From: Bacillus massilinigeriensis
GTDB taxonomy: Bacteria; Bacillota; Bacilli; Bacillales; Cytobacillaceae
Length of the DNA stretch: 64,000 nucleotides
Assembly: GCF_900111815.1 (NCBI RefSeq)
Contig: NZ_LT630004.1
Location: forward strand, 2,416,697 to 2,480,696
Direction: 5' to 3'
This document shows positions 17,473 through 27,014 of this stretch, piece after piece. The notes beneath the pieces were generated by a model. The model had not been told where the DNA came from. It saw nothing but the letters and a program-made list of their open reading frames with translations, and did not search any database. Positions within the stretch are counted from its first letter, which is position 1. Every line of letters starts with the position of its first letter. Position numbers and translations under genes: made by a program.

Positions 17473-17910
17473 TTATTTCTTGAATGCAGAAACTGGTCCT
17501 AGCTCGGTTGCAAGATAATGACGGATGGATGCAGGGAATACCTCTAACGCCTCCAGCTCGTTCGTAAAAATCTTTTCCAGATTTTTATGATGAAGATCGG
17601 TGTATTCCTGGACAACGGCTTTCCGCTGGCCGATAACGACTTTTAAGCTCCTGCCTGTTTCTTCCGACACCACTTTTTCATCAATGAGTATTTCGACGAT
17701 ATCCTCATAGCTTCCAGGGTCGCGCATGATGAAGCCGTCAATTATCATGTTTCCTGCATCAAGCACTGATTCAATCATCGTATGGACAATTCTTTCGAGC
17801 GCTGCCTTTTCTATTTCCGTTCCCCATTGCTGCTGCTCCTTGAAAAGCACAATCTGCTTTTCGAGGAAGACGAGTGTTTCTTCAATTTTTTCCCTATCAA
17901 CAAAAAACAC
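17473..17910 (-). CDS. yutE: YutE, DUF86/HepT-like HEPN-fold protein, 145 aa
   Basis: All-helical protein of the DUF86 (HepT-like) family, matching B. subtilis YutE. Active HepT RNases use an R-x4-6-H motif; here the matching segment is GQRKAVVQEY, with Gln where His is expected, and no MNT-type nucleotidyltransferase partner lies beside it. It is therefore probably not an active toxin. The start is GTG (17908-17910) behind GGAGG. The cellular role is unknown. Confidence 0.82.
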   Translation of the reverse strand: MFFVDREKIEETLVFLEKQIVLFKEQQQWGTEIEKAALERIVHTMIESVLDAGNMIIDGFIMRDPGSYEDIVEILIDEKVVSEETGRSLKVVIGQRKAVVQEYTDLHHKNLEKIFTNELEALEVFPASIRHYLATELGPVSAFKK

Positions 17911-18103
17911 TTCTGATACACCTCCGAAGTTCTTAAAAAGATGGTTAAAACTAATTTAACCCCTTCTGCCTGTCCAACCAATCCTTTTGTCCAGTTATAT
18001 TATATACGAAAAAGCAGGGAACTTCGATAATTCTCCAAAACCCTCTTCGTCCATTCGTTTTTCTGGTATCATGGAAACATGATAGAACAAAGGGGCGAAA
18101 AAA

Positions 18104-18370
18104 ATGACAGACCGATTTTTCCTTTATGACGACAAAGCGGACACGAAAACAAGATTCGTCAGCTTTATGGGAGAGAATCAGCGCTTTGACTTAGCGATTA
18201 TGCAAACAGACCGCTACTATGGCAAACAGATTGTACTCGACATCCAGGGAAGCCGTTTCGCAATTATCGGCCATGATGACTTAGATGAAGAGGGATATAT
18301 TGAGCATGCGTTTCAATTGAACGAAGCGGAAGCAGATGAACTGCGCGCCTTCCTTCGCGAAAGCATGTAA
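18104..18370 (+). CDS. DUF3055 family protein, 88 aa
   Basis: Small soluble protein rich in acidic and aromatic residues (FFLYDDKAD at the start, EADELRAFL near the end), fitting the Firmicute DUF3055 family, of unknown function. AAAGGGG precedes the ATG. It is followed after 75 bases by another small gene on the same strand and then a terminator, so the two may form one unit. Confidence 0.7.
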   Translation: MTDRFFLYDDKADTKTRFVSFMGENQRFDLAIMQTDRYYGKQIVLDIQGSRFAIIGHDDLDEEGYIEHAFQLNEAEADELRAFLRESM

Positions 18371-18445
18371 AGCCTGCTTTTCCTAACCAATAGTATTATT
18401 CGCTTAAAGGAGCAATACTATTGACATAAAGTTAGGAGGGATTAG

Positions 18446-18727
18446 ATGGGTGACAAGAAAGACAGATATGATGATATATCTAATGCTGAAAAAAGCGATA
18501 ATTACCTGACAGTAGAAGAGTTTCCAGAAGGTCCATACGGATCAGCCCAGGGCAAAGACAGACCTGTCGAGAACAAAAGCACGGAGTGGGAGGATGGCCA
18601 GCGCTATTATAGTGCCTTTAACTATGAAAAGAAATCCTTCCACCAAGATACCGAACGGCAGGAAGAAGGAGCCCATCCTGTTCATGATGACCCGGAGCAG
18701 ACAAGCCAAAAACCATATCAATTATGA
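18446..18727 (+). CDS. Small conserved acidic protein, 93 aa
   Basis: Highly charged, probably disordered protein with conserved blocks EEFPEGPYGS, YYSAFNYE and GAHPVHDDPE. Proteins with these blocks occur across Bacillaceae, usually annotated only as 'cytosolic protein'. There is no signal peptide or membrane segment. AGGAGGGATTAG precedes the ATG. The function is unknown. Confidence 0.72.
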   Translation: MGDKKDRYDDISNAEKSDNYLTVEEFPEGPYGSAQGKDRPVENKSTEWEDGQRYYSAFNYEKKSFHQDTERQEEGAHPVHDDPEQTSQKPYQL

Positions 18728-18764
18728 AACCACCGCGCACAAAAACTTGTGCGCGGTGGTTTCT
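18727..18764. terminator. Terminator shared with yutD
   Basis: AAACCACCGCGCACAA and TTGTGCGCGGTGGTTT form a 16-bp stem with a short T-rich tail on the plus strand. Confidence 0.8.
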
Positions 18765-18771
18765 TTCTAGC

Positions 18772-19047
18772 CTATTTTTTCAATTTTTTCACCACAAAGT
18801 AGGCACAGCCGAAATTACAGAATTCGTATATGTATTCGCTGACTGTGCTGATTCTTGTATCGAAGGTCGCCCGCTGGCTTTGATCTTCGAAAAAGCCTCT
18901 AAGCCTTAGCTGCCCATAGCCCCAGTCACCAACAATATAGTCATACTTTGTCAATATCTCGCTGTAGCGTGCACGGAATGCCTCTTCATTGAAGCCATCC
19001 CGGAAATCTTCCACTATTTCGTAACAGTGGTTATTGATGCAGATCAT
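18772..19047 (-). CDS. yutD: YutD family protein, 91 aa
   Basis: DUF1027/YutD family. The conserved block DYIVGDWGYGQLRLRGF (about 35-51) is intact and the protein ends in a cysteine-containing, basic tail. B. subtilis YutD lies in the same order between yutE and yutC. Cytosolic, function unknown. Confidence 0.88.
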   Translation of the reverse strand: MICINNHCYEIVEDFRDGFNEEAFRARYSEILTKYDYIVGDWGYGQLRLRGFFEDQSQRATFDTRISTVSEYIYEFCNFGCAYFVVKKLKK

Positions 19048-19183
19048 TCCATCACCTCTTTACTTAATGCGGTGCTTTATACCCTTATTGTTTCTCCATA
19101 CTTTAAATTATAACTGATTCCCCATCAATTACTAAGCAAAAAAAGGATGCTTCTGGCTATTCTAATCTTTAGGAGGTGTTAAG

Positions 19184-19870
19184 ATGAAGAAAGGAATACT
19201 TGTTTCAGCAGCCATTTCGGGAATATTACTCGCCGGCTGTGCCGCGGATGACTCTGCCAAAGATCGTGATGGCAATAACGGAATCTTCGAAGAAAGCGGC
19301 AACACCATTAATAAAAACGATGGTCGTGCTGATATATTAAACCGTGACGATAAAGCCATGAATGACAAAGGAAAAAACTTTGGTTATGTTCGCCATCAAA
19401 AGAGCGGAATCCTTGGCGATGACCAGCTTGATGCCGACACAGCAATTGACAGGGAAAAGACAGCAGATACTATTTCAAAGTTCTGTCTTCAAACCCCTGA
19501 TGTCGATGATGTATCAACACTTGTAACCGATGAGGAAGTACTTATCGTCTATAAGACTGATTCGAAAGACAGAAACGAAACGGCGGACCAAGTGAAAAAA
19601 ATGGCCATGTCTGTCATCCCCCGATGGTACCACGTTTATGTAACAGATGATCCTAGTTTGCGGAAAGATGTAGAGAATTTCGCAAGTCTCAATACGAATA
19701 GCCGCGATGTAGAAATTCTTGTCGATGGTGTCGTGAAACAAATGCTGAAATCCCCACAAGGTGAAAAAATGAGTACTGGCGAAAATGAAAATGGCGAGGC
19801 ACAAGGCGAAATGAACGAAAAAATGGACAAAGACGACATTGGAGAAGAAACGAGAAAGAAACAGCAGTAA
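19184..19870 (+). CDS. yutC: YutC, YhcN/YlaJ-family sporulation lipoprotein, 228 aa
   Basis: A lipoprotein signal peptide ends in the lipobox LAGC with the lipidated Cys at position 19. An Asn/Asp-rich linker follows, then a YhcN/YlaJ domain (about 90-190, with VTDDPSLRKDVENFASL), and a long charged Glu/Lys/Met tail. Members of the family are found in the inner membrane or coat of spores and affect germination. AGGAGGTG precedes the ATG. It is convergent with lipA. Confidence 0.85.
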   Translation: MKKGILVSAAISGILLAGCAADDSAKDRDGNNGIFEESGNTINKNDGRADILNRDDKAMNDKGKNFGYVRHQKSGILGDDQLDADTAIDREKTADTISKFCLQTPDVDDVSTLVTDEEVLIVYKTDSKDRNETADQVKKMAMSVIPRWYHVYVTDDPSLRKDVENFASLNTNSRDVEILVDGVVKQMLKSPQGEKMSTGENENGEAQGEMNEKMDKDDIGEETRKKQQ

Positions 19871-19879
19871 AACAAACGA

Positions 19880-19911
19880 GAGTCCAGCATTGATGCTGAA
19901 CTCTTTTTTGT
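19880..19911. terminator. Terminator between yutC and lipA
   Basis: Stem GAGTCCAGCAT/ATGCTGAACTC followed by six T residues on the plus strand. Confidence 0.82.
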
Positions 19912-19917
19912 ATTGAA

Positions 19918-20835
19918 TTATGCGTTTGTCGTTCCTTGTACTCCAGCTTCCTGGCGGTGCTTTGCCGCTGCATTCACCTGTTCATCTGCATGGTAGGAAG
20001 ACCGGACAAGCGGACCAGCTTCACAGTGAGAGAAGCCTTTTGAAAGAGCGATATCCTTCAGTTCCTGGAACTCATCAGGATGATAATATTTTACAACAGG
20101 CATGTGCTTTTTCGTTGGCTGAAGGTATTGGCCAAGCGTAAGGATGTCCACATTATTCTCACGCAAATCATCCATTGCTTCCAACAGCTCTTCCTTTGTC
20201 TCTCCAAGTCCCACCATTATGCTGGACTTAGTCGGGATATCAGGTTGCATCTCCTTTGCCCGCTTTAGGAATTCTAGGGAGCGCTCATATGTAGCCCTCG
20301 CCCTGACTCTTGGTGTCAGGCTCCTGACCGTCTCGATATTATGGTTCAAGATATCTGGTTTAGCATCCATCAACATCTTCAGGTTCTCGTAGACACCACC
20401 CATGTCTGACGGCAGTACTTCAATGCTTGTGAGTGGGCTTTTTCTCCGTACAGCACGCACAGTTTCTGCAAATACCGCAGCGCCACCGTCCTTCAGATCA
20501 TCGCGTGCAACAGCAGTAATAACAGCATGCTTTAAGTTCATTAGCGCAACAGAGTCTGCAACCCTTTCCGGCTCTTGCCAGTCAAGCTCTGTCGGCAAAC
20601 CTGTCTTTACTGCACAGAAGCGGCAAGCACGCGTACAGACATCGCCAAGAATCATAAATGTCGCTGTCCTTCTAACAGCCCAGCATTCATGGATGTTCGG
20701 GCATCTGGCTTCTTCACATACAGTATGAAGGCTTTTTTCCCGCATCATCTTTTTTAGCCCTGTGTAATTATCATTTGTATTCAACTTTATTTTGAGCCAT
20801 TCCGGCTTCCTCAATGGTTGTTCTTTTATACTCAC
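19918..20835 (-). CDS. lipA: Lipoyl synthase LipA, 305 aa
   Basis: Radical-SAM enzyme that inserts two sulfur atoms into octanoyl groups bound to lipoyl domains. The auxiliary cluster cysteines are in [12 protein letters not shown] and the radical-SAM cysteines in CTRACRFC, each set of three complete, and the C-terminal RSSYHAD motif is present. The frame opens at 20850; GTG at 20833-20835 is preferred because GGAG lies 9 bases upstream and the N-terminus then aligns with Bacillus LipA, but the upstream ATG cannot be excluded. The nearby Fe-S carriers YutI and YutM could supply its clusters. Confidence 0.93.
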   Translation of the reverse strand: MSIKEQPLRKPEWLKIKLNTNDNYTGLKKMMREKSLHTVCEEARCPNIHECWAVRRTATFMILGDVCTRACRFCAVKTGLPTELDWQEPERVADSVALMNLKHAVITAVARDDLKDGGAAVFAETVRAVRRKSPLTSIEVLPSDMGGVYENLKMLMDAKPDILNHNIETVRSLTPRVRARATYERSLEFLKRAKEMQPDIPTKSSIMVGLGETKEELLEAMDDLRENNVDILTLGQYLQPTKKHMPVVKYYHPDEFQELKDIALSKGFSHCEAGPLVRSSYHADEQVNAAAKHRQEAGVQGTTNA

Positions 20836-21064
20836 TGTCTTCAGCTCCATCCTAAGCTTCCAGCAGGAGTATCCTGCTGCTGGAAATAGTGATTTTCATG
20901 GTAATTCTATGAGGTATTAATATCGGTCTCTTCTTTGACACTTTATCATATTGAAAAAAGTACGACAAGCGTGAATGCTTGCCATTACCAGCAATTCCCC
21001 ATTATGATAAAAGCATTTTCCCGCAAACTATTATAGGAATCAAAAAATAGAAGGGAGGATTCCT

Positions 21065-22054
21065 GTGAGGTTTCTTTTGGCATTCATTATCGTTTTTTCT
21101 CTCTTCGCTTCCAACCTTTCGGGTGTTAAGGCTGAAAGTAAACGGGAAGATCCATACAGGAAGCGTATGGAGCTGTACAGGCAAGTGGAAGCAGCAACTC
21201 AAATACCATGGTACTATATCGCGGCTGTAGACCAATACGAACGAAATATCAGGGAGGCCCGAAGAGATTTGCCAGATCCTTCTGGGGTTTCAGGAATTTA
21301 TTTCAATCCGGAGGTTTGGGCAGGACCAACCAACCCTAATATCGATGACACAAACCCTGCCTCCATCCAATTTTTCAATGGAGTTGGTTATGATGGTAAT
21401 ATCGATGGAAAAGCTGACAGACATAATGATGCGGACGTTCTGCATGCATTTGCCCAGCAATTGCTTCAATACGGGACAAACAGTGATCATATCAGAATTG
21501 CTCTCTGGCATTACTATCATCGAGACAAAACCGTTGGGATTATCATGGGAAAAGCGAAGGTATACAAGCACTTTGGCAGGCTGGACCTCGACTCGCATGC
21601 TTTTCCCGTTCCCCTGAGAAGCAATCATAGCTATAAAAACACTTGGGGAGATGCTCGCGGCTGGGGAGGACGACGAATCCATGAAGGCACAGATATTTTC
21701 GCGGGATATGGTGTTCCAGTCAGGGCGACAGGGTACGGCATTGTGGAAATGAAAGGCTGGAATCGTTATGGGGGCTGGAGGATCGGTATTCGCGATATCA
21801 ATAATAACTACCATTATTATGCGCATCTAAGCGGTTTTGCCAAAGATTTGAAGATAGGTCAAGTAGTGGAACCAGGCCAAGTAATCGGTGGCGTGGGAAG
21901 CTCAGGCTACGGACCGCCTGGCACCTCTGGAAAATTCCCACCGCATCTACACTATGGCATTTACAAAGATAATGGTGCAACCGAATGGTCATTCGATCCA
22001 TACCCCCATCTCCGCCTCTGGGAAAGGCAGGAACGGATTGGAACAAAAAAGTAA
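21065..22054 (+). CDS. lytH: LytH (YunA)-like M23 peptidoglycan endopeptidase, 329 aa
   Basis: Secreted zinc peptidase. A hydrophobic signal sequence (residues 1-23) is followed by a helical domain and a C-terminal M23 domain with zinc ligands H206 and D210 (HEGTD) and the H294-L-H296 motif. B. subtilis LytH is an L-Ala-D-Glu endopeptidase made in the mother cell under sigma-K that matures spore cortex peptidoglycan; length, layout and genome position agree. The start is GTG with GGGAGG upstream. I did not find a clear sigma-K box in the upstream region. Confidence 0.88.
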   Translation: MRFLLAFIIVFSLFASNLSGVKAESKREDPYRKRMELYRQVEAATQIPWYYIAAVDQYERNIREARRDLPDPSGVSGIYFNPEVWAGPTNPNIDDTNPASIQFFNGVGYDGNIDGKADRHNDADVLHAFAQQLLQYGTNSDHIRIALWHYYHRDKTVGIIMGKAKVYKHFGRLDLDSHAFPVPLRSNHSYKNTWGDARGWGGRRIHEGTDIFAGYGVPVRATGYGIVEMKGWNRYGGWRIGIRDINNNYHYYAHLSGFAKDLKIGQVVEPGQVIGGVGSSGYGPPGTSGKFPPHLHYGIYKDNGATEWSFDPYPHLRLWERQERIGTKK

Positions 22055-22076
22055 GAGCGGCATTTCGCCGCTCTTT
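22054..22076 (+). terminator. Terminator after lytH
   Basis: AGAGCGGC/GCCGCTCT stem right after the stop, with a short T run. Confidence 0.72.
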
Positions 22077-22086
22077 ACCTTTTCTA

Positions 22087-22191
22087 TTAGGAGTTTTTCG
22101 CCTTGCTGACAGCCATTGCAACGCTTGCTGCAAGACCTCCCCATATGATGACAATACCGACAACCATCATCGCGATTGCGCTAGTTGACAT
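22087..22191 (-). CDS. metS: MetS-type small subunit of the sodium-dependent transporter, 34 aa
   Basis: One-helix membrane peptide: a hydrophobic core (IAMMVVGIVIIWGGLAASVA) and a short basic end (SKAKNS). This is the pattern of the small subunit that accompanies methionine/alanine importers of the NSS family (MetPS). AAGGAGG lies 9 bases before the ATG and overlaps the end of the large-subunit gene, whose stop is one base upstream of this start codon. The two are therefore translated from one mRNA. Confidence 0.85.
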   Translation of the reverse strand: MSTSAIAMMVVGIVIIWGGLAASVAMAVSKAKNS

Positions 22192-22192
22192 G

Positions 22193-23701
22193 TTAGGACG
22201 CCTCCTTTTTTGAAGGGAATTGGAGCATTTCCCTATCCCATTTCACCACCATCAGCACAAACCCTACAAGCAATGCAGTCACGGCAACACCCCACCCTGC
22301 AACAAGCAGGAATTCTGTTGGATATCCCTCGTAATTGCTCTTAATATTCGTAATGATGTTCTGGACCATCATATAGCCAAGGACAACCGGAGTAATTGCT
22401 CCAAGGAACACCCGCCACCAGCTGCCAATCATAATATCAGAAATGGTATTAGCATGCGTTTGAAGACCTTTTAGCTCCTTCACAAACCAAGCGATTACTA
22501 CGACTTCCACAAGCCCTGCGAGTGCGACTCCAAACTGGTTGATGAAGTAATCCGCAGCATCCAGATAATAAAGGCCGCCTTTTGTCGCAAACAGAATGGA
22601 GAGCAGCGCGGAAGTACCACCGCCGATAAGCACTGCTTTTTTCCTAGAAAACTTAAACTTCTCTTGTGCTGCCGCTACGTACGTTTCCACAATAGAAATA
22701 AGTGATGTCAACCCAGCAAGCGTAAGACAAAGGAAGAACGCTACTCCGAACAGACCATTGAATGCTGGGAACTCACTGATGATTTGCGGGAAGACAACGA
22801 ATGCCAAACCAACACCAGCAGATACTACCTCGCTGACCGGTACTCCTTGCTGTGCTGCCATAAAACCGAGTGCTGAGAAAACGCCAATACCGGCAAGAAG
22901 TTCAAAGCCAGAGTTCGCAAAGCCCGTAATGAACGCACTATTGGTCAAGTCCGTTTTCTTAGGCAAATAGCTCGAGTACGTAATCATAATGGCAAAGCCG
23001 ATGGATAAGCTGAAAAAGATTTGCCCATATGCTGCCACCCAAACTTTCGGGTTGGCAACGGAAGCCCAGTCCGGCTTAAAGAAAGCATCGAGCCCCTGTG
23101 CTGCACCATCGAGCGTGATCGCCCTGAATACGATAATGAGGAACAAACCGACAAGCGTTGGAATCATAATTTTGTTTGCAAGCTCAATCCCTCGCTTTAC
23201 ACCCTTCAACAATACTCCAAGCGTGATAAGCCAAACTAGAACGAGTGGAATGAACACTCCTGGAACAATTCCGCCAGGCGCTCCTGCAGTTGCTGGAAGC
23301 TGAAGATAATCTCCAAAGAGGAAATCCTTTGGGTTGTCACCCCATTTTTGATTGATGGAAAAAATGGTAAAAGACATTGCCCAAGCAATAATGACAGCAT
23401 AATAAGTAGAAATGACAAAGGAGATAGCTACTTGCCACCAACCAAGCCATTCGAATTTTTTATTTAGCCTTGCAAACGTTAGCGGAGCAGAACCTCTGAA
23501 TTTATGGCCTAGTGAAAACTCAAGAATGAGCAGCGGAATTCCCGCAGTCAGCAATGCAAACAAATACGGGATAAAAAATGCTCCTCCTCCATTTTCATAA
23601 GCGACAGCTGGAAAACGCCAAATATTCCCTAACCCTACTGCCGAGCCGATTGCCGCTAGAATAAATCCAGCTCTCGTTCCCCACTGTGGACGATTTTCCA
23701 T
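22193..23701 (-). CDS. metP: Sodium-dependent NSS-family amino acid transporter (MetP-like), 502 aa
   Basis: Neurotransmitter:sodium symporter family (SLC6-like), about eleven to twelve transmembrane helices. The N-terminal signature GSAVGLGNIWRFPAVAYENG, containing the unwound sodium/substrate site of helix 1, is intact. The small partner gene directly downstream points to the MetPS methionine/alanine importer subgroup, although substrate is inferred. GGGGG stands 8 bases before the ATG. It replaces yunB in the B. subtilis order. Confidence 0.9.
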   Translation of the reverse strand: MENRPQWGTRAGFILAAIGSAVGLGNIWRFPAVAYENGGGAFFIPYLFALLTAGIPLLILEFSLGHKFRGSAPLTFARLNKKFEWLGWWQVAISFVISTYYAVIIAWAMSFTIFSINQKWGDNPKDFLFGDYLQLPATAGAPGGIVPGVFIPLVLVWLITLGVLLKGVKRGIELANKIMIPTLVGLFLIIVFRAITLDGAAQGLDAFFKPDWASVANPKVWVAAYGQIFFSLSIGFAIMITYSSYLPKKTDLTNSAFITGFANSGFELLAGIGVFSALGFMAAQQGVPVSEVVSAGVGLAFVVFPQIISEFPAFNGLFGVAFFLCLTLAGLTSLISIVETYVAAAQEKFKFSRKKAVLIGGGTSALLSILFATKGGLYYLDAADYFINQFGVALAGLVEVVVIAWFVKELKGLQTHANTISDIMIGSWWRVFLGAITPVVLGYMMVQNIITNIKSNYEGYPTEFLLVAGWGVAVTALLVGFVLMVVKWDREMLQFPSKKEAS

Positions 23702-23910
23702 TCAATAAACCCCCTGTTTTCCCATCATCTTTTTTTGAAAAAAACTAAAGACTTGGAAAGTTTTATATTTTCTGACTTCTTAAGAGATAGTATATCTCGA
23801 CTCATCTCCTTTGTCAAAACGTATTTGTAAAATAGTATTGGAATATGTAGAAAAGTATTTTCCATCAAGAACTAATAGCTTGAACGTGACTCGGAGAAAT
23901 AGACAAAAAC

Positions 23911-23952
23911 AAGAAAAGCCGGTTCAATTCTTAAAACGGAATTGAACCGACT
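23911..23952 (-). terminator. Probable terminator after the HD-GYP gene
   Basis: Stem CGGTTCAATTC/GAATTGAACCG (about 23919-23949) followed on the minus strand by GGCTTTTC. The rest of the 312-base interval 23702-24014 is AT-rich upstream sequence of metP with no gene or riboswitch that I can see. Confidence 0.7.
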
Positions 23953-24014
23953 CTTATTCAGGACCTCAAAAAAGTTTAAAAATCAGCATATTTTCAATGC
24001 ATGATGCAGGCAAT

Positions 24015-25118
24015 TCACTGTTCATTTTTTCCCATAGCTGTTGCATCGCAACCTGTAATAAGTATGGAGGCATGCTGCCGTAAGTCCAGTTCATATGGCT
24101 GTACCCTTCGCCCATTCTCCTGAAGAATACGCACAACTGGGCGGCCGTTTGAGCCTTTATGCTGAGACGAAACTACGCCAGAGCAGCCGTTGTTCAGTTC
24201 CACTGAAAGTCCTGCCGGATAGATGACTACCGCCCTTTTAAAAGCATCGATAACATGTGAGTCATACTTCGTCCCATATCCTGCATAGAGAACCTCAAGC
24301 CCTTCATGCGGCAGCATCGCAGCCCTATATACACGATTTGATGTAACAGCGTCAAAAACATCGGCCACGCCTAGAATTCTTCCAAATAAATGGATTTCCT
24401 GCCCCTTCAACCCTCGAGGATATCCGGTACCATCCAGTCGTTCGTGATGCTGGAAGGCGCAATGGGCGGCAAGGAGTGGCAAGCCCTCGACGTTCCGTAA
24501 AATTTCAAAGCCTTTCTCAGCATGTTCCTGGATGACCTTAAACTCGTCTTCCGTCAATCTTCCTGGTTTCATCAGGACTTCGTGAGGAATGTTCATCTTT
24601 CCAACATCATGAAGCATTGCTCCAACGCCAAGTACTTCTAGATCACGCTCAGAGAGCTTCATTTCAAGACCGATGGCAAGCGTATATAGAGTCACATTCA
24701 GAGAGTGTGTGAAAATATAGTTGTCATGTATAATAATGTCGGATAAAAGGTTCAAGAGCTCCTTGCTTCCTGTAAGTTCCTTAATGAGCGAACGGATAAG
24801 GAGTTTGAACTCTTTCGCACTGTTTTCCAGTACGATAGCAGGGGAAACGTTAAAATTTCCTTCAAGCTGTTGGAAGGTAGTTTGAATGGTATTGTATGCT
24901 GCGACTCTCAATTCTTCGGAAACTGGATTGGCTGAAATAATATCTGCAGTATCTGGATCTTCGATATAAATATAATCAATCCCGAATCCGATAAGCCTGG
25001 CAATAATGCCTGCTGTCAATGCTGCTCCCTTGTTCAGCAGAATTTGCCCATTGTCATTGTAAATAGCTTTTCCGAGTGTTGAACCGAGATTTGCCTCCGA
25101 TGTCGCAATAAGTCTCAT
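24015..25118 (-). CDS. HD-GYP domain protein (putative c-di-GMP phosphodiesterase), 367 aa
   Basis: An N-terminal region of about 120 residues precedes an HD-GYP domain: HDVGK at 170-174, the HHERLDGTGYP signature at 224-234 and the metal-binding VADVFDAVTS segment. Both the HD pair and the GYP motif are complete, so hydrolysis of cyclic di-GMP or a related dinucleotide is plausible. A short PilZ-like or SH3-like tail follows (about 300-360). No transmembrane helices are seen. It is monocistronic. Confidence 0.86.
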   Translation of the reverse strand: MRLIATSEANLGSTLGKAIYNDNGQILLNKGAALTAGIIARLIGFGIDYIYIEDPDTADIISANPVSEELRVAAYNTIQTTFQQLEGNFNVSPAIVLENSAKEFKLLIRSLIKELTGSKELLNLLSDIIIHDNYIFTHSLNVTLYTLAIGLEMKLSERDLEVLGVGAMLHDVGKMNIPHEVLMKPGRLTEDEFKVIQEHAEKGFEILRNVEGLPLLAAHCAFQHHERLDGTGYPRGLKGQEIHLFGRILGVADVFDAVTSNRVYRAAMLPHEGLEVLYAGYGTKYDSHVIDAFKRAVVIYPAGLSVELNNGCSGVVSSQHKGSNGRPVVRILQENGRRVQPYELDLRQHASILITGCDATAMGKNEQ

Positions 25119-25244
25119 TGAAGATTCCCACTTTAACTATGTATTGTGAACTCTATCCTGCGATTGGATTCCCCATCTATTCTATCATAAGACAGTATCA
25201 TTACCCGCCTAATTTCGACAAATTCTTAAACTTTCAAGCTGCAT

Positions 25245-25270
25245 GAAAAAAACAGCCCTATTGAGCTGTT
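25245..25270 (-). terminator. Terminator after yunC
   Basis: AACAGC/GCTGTT stem directly after the yunC stop, followed on the minus strand by seven T residues. Confidence 0.8.
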
Positions 25271-25573
25271 TTACAGCATTTTTACTAAAGCTGTTTTACC
25301 TTGCATACCTGCAGTAATTCCGAGACGCTCTGCTTCAATCGTTACAGATTCCAGGGGTGCGTCAAGCAGTTCTTCCAATGTACGCACTCCTACCGCGCGC
25401 CCGGCAATGATTTTCCTTCCTGCAAGCCTTTCATTCAGCAGGGCAACATCCAGCGCTCCGCACATGATATAACCTTTGTCAGCCGTTACTGCAAGCAGGT
25501 TAGTTTTGGGCAGCTTAACAGTCACACCGATAAAAGTTTGTTCTCCGACTGTAATTGGCAGCATTTCAATCAC
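25271..25573 (-). CDS. yunC: YunC, DUF1805 family protein, 100 aa
   Basis: Compact DUF1805 protein with the conserved stretches GYIMCGALDVALLNE and GRAVGVRT-EELLDAPLESVT, matching B. subtilis YunC. The frame opens at 25606, but GTG at 25571-25573 has GGAGG 9 bases upstream and gives the family length. Function unknown. The yunC-yunD order is conserved. Confidence 0.88.
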   Translation of the reverse strand: MIEMLPITVGEQTFIGVTVKLPKTNLLAVTADKGYIMCGALDVALLNERLAGRKIIAGRAVGVRTLEELLDAPLESVTIEAERLGITAGMQGKTALVKML

Positions 25574-25639
25574 GCTTAAAGCCCTCCTTTCCATCACTAG
25601 TACCACTTTATGATTGTTGATGGAAATGGGTGAATGCAG

Positions 25640-26989
25640 CTACTCCAGTTTGAGGATTGCATTTCGAAGCAGATCCCTCATGAAATCCGGCAAGAAATAT
25701 TGCTTCTTTGTGCATCGATATATTTCCGGAAAGAATCGTCCGAAAGTAAACATATCAGGAATTGCCACCGTATATTCTGCTTTATATTCCAGTGATCTTC
25801 CATTTATTACGAACATTCCCTCACTTTTCGTTACTCCCGAGAACACCATTTTTCCCATGACGGTTCCTCTGAATCCCAGCCCTCTGATCTGCATGCTTGT
25901 CCATTTATCTGTCATCGCTTGGAGTAACACTTCCTTCAATTCTGCACCTGTGAGAATAACAGTACATGGGTTGATAGGATGCGGACATACAGATAAAAGG
26001 TCGTATTCCGTGACGGTATTTTGGAGCCCGCCCAAGAGCAGCCCGGCATTTAGGAATGCGACATCGCCACCCGTGAATTGTTTTAATTCGTCGCACAGCA
26101 GTTCAGGTAATCCTTGTGTAGCCATAGCATCACCAGGTATGGGTTTTTCTAACGTTTTTACAGGAGTCTGGAGGAGTTGTTTTCCTGTATGATATAATAT
26201 TTCCGCTTCCGTATCATCCACGCTGCTTTGTTCCGTCATATCATATAAAAAGGCTTTTTTCGCCGATGGTCTTATTTCTACCTCATTCAGCTCTATTGTA
26301 ATATGGCCAATAAATTGCCCGTACTTTCCAGCACCACAAATGAGAGTATCTCCCACCATTTTTCCTTCATGAAGGATATGATGAGTATGGCCGCCAATAA
26401 TCACATCAATCTCTGGGAACAGCTCGGCAATTTTCTCATCCTCATGAAGACCAAGATGGGATAGCAATAGGAAGACATCCGCTTTTCCCGCTAGTTCTCG
26501 CAAAGCCTTTTCCAATTCATCATATGGATCGGTTACTTTCCAGCCCAGAAGGTCATAGAAGTGGGTGTAATTGACGGTAAGCCCAATAGCGGCAATCCTT
26601 TTTCCAGATTTACTATGATAAATCTGATAGGGATTCGCCCATGCTGGACGTTCTCCATCTTCATTATAAAGATTGGCTGCAAGCACATGAAAGGCTCTCT
26701 CGTCATACATTTCATCAAGGTTCTCATAGGAAAGAGTGATTCCCTCATTATTTCCTATCGTAATTGCATCATAGCCTGCTTCATTCAAAAGCTGGCAGTT
26801 ACCTTTCCCTCTTGTAGCATCTGAATAAGGGTGCCACCTGTCCATATGGTCGCCAATATCAAAAACAAATACATCGTCGCCTTCCTGTTCATGCCAAGCT
26901 CTCCTGTCTTGCAGCAATTGTCTGATGCTCTCCCAATGCTCAAAATGACTATGTAAATCATTGCTATGATAAATATGAATCGTTTCCAT
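25640..26989 (-). CDS. yunD: YunD, 5'-nucleotidase-family metallophosphoesterase, 449 aa
   Basis: Calcineurin-like N-terminal domain with the metal motifs NDLHSHF (10-16), GDHMD, GNNE and GGHTHH, followed by a 5'-nucleotidase C-terminal domain (from about residue 290). The usual GNHE is GNNE here, as seen in YunD-type proteins. No signal peptide is visible, unlike classical UshA-type nucleotidases, so it acts in the cytosol on an unknown phosphate ester. GATGAGGGACG precedes the ATG. Confidence 0.88.
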   Translation of the reverse strand: METIHIYHSNDLHSHFEHWESIRQLLQDRRAWHEQEGDDVFVFDIGDHMDRWHPYSDATRGKGNCQLLNEAGYDAITIGNNEGITLSYENLDEMYDERAFHVLAANLYNEDGERPAWANPYQIYHSKSGKRIAAIGLTVNYTHFYDLLGWKVTDPYDELEKALRELAGKADVFLLLSHLGLHEDEKIAELFPEIDVIIGGHTHHILHEGKMVGDTLICGAGKYGQFIGHITIELNEVEIRPSAKKAFLYDMTEQSSVDDTEAEILYHTGKQLLQTPVKTLEKPIPGDAMATQGLPELLCDELKQFTGGDVAFLNAGLLLGGLQNTVTEYDLLSVCPHPINPCTVILTGAELKEVLLQAMTDKWTSMQIRGLGFRGTVMGKMVFSGVTKSEGMFVINGRSLEYKAEYTVAIPDMFTFGRFFPEIYRCTKKQYFLPDFMRDLLRNAILKLE

Positions 26990-27014
26990 CGTCCCTCATC
27001 CCTTTTAGAACAAA

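Noticed and set aside
21290-21826. Minus-strand ORF of 178 codons inside lytH
   Set aside because: Antisense to the M23 peptidase gene, no start signal, no family resemblance.
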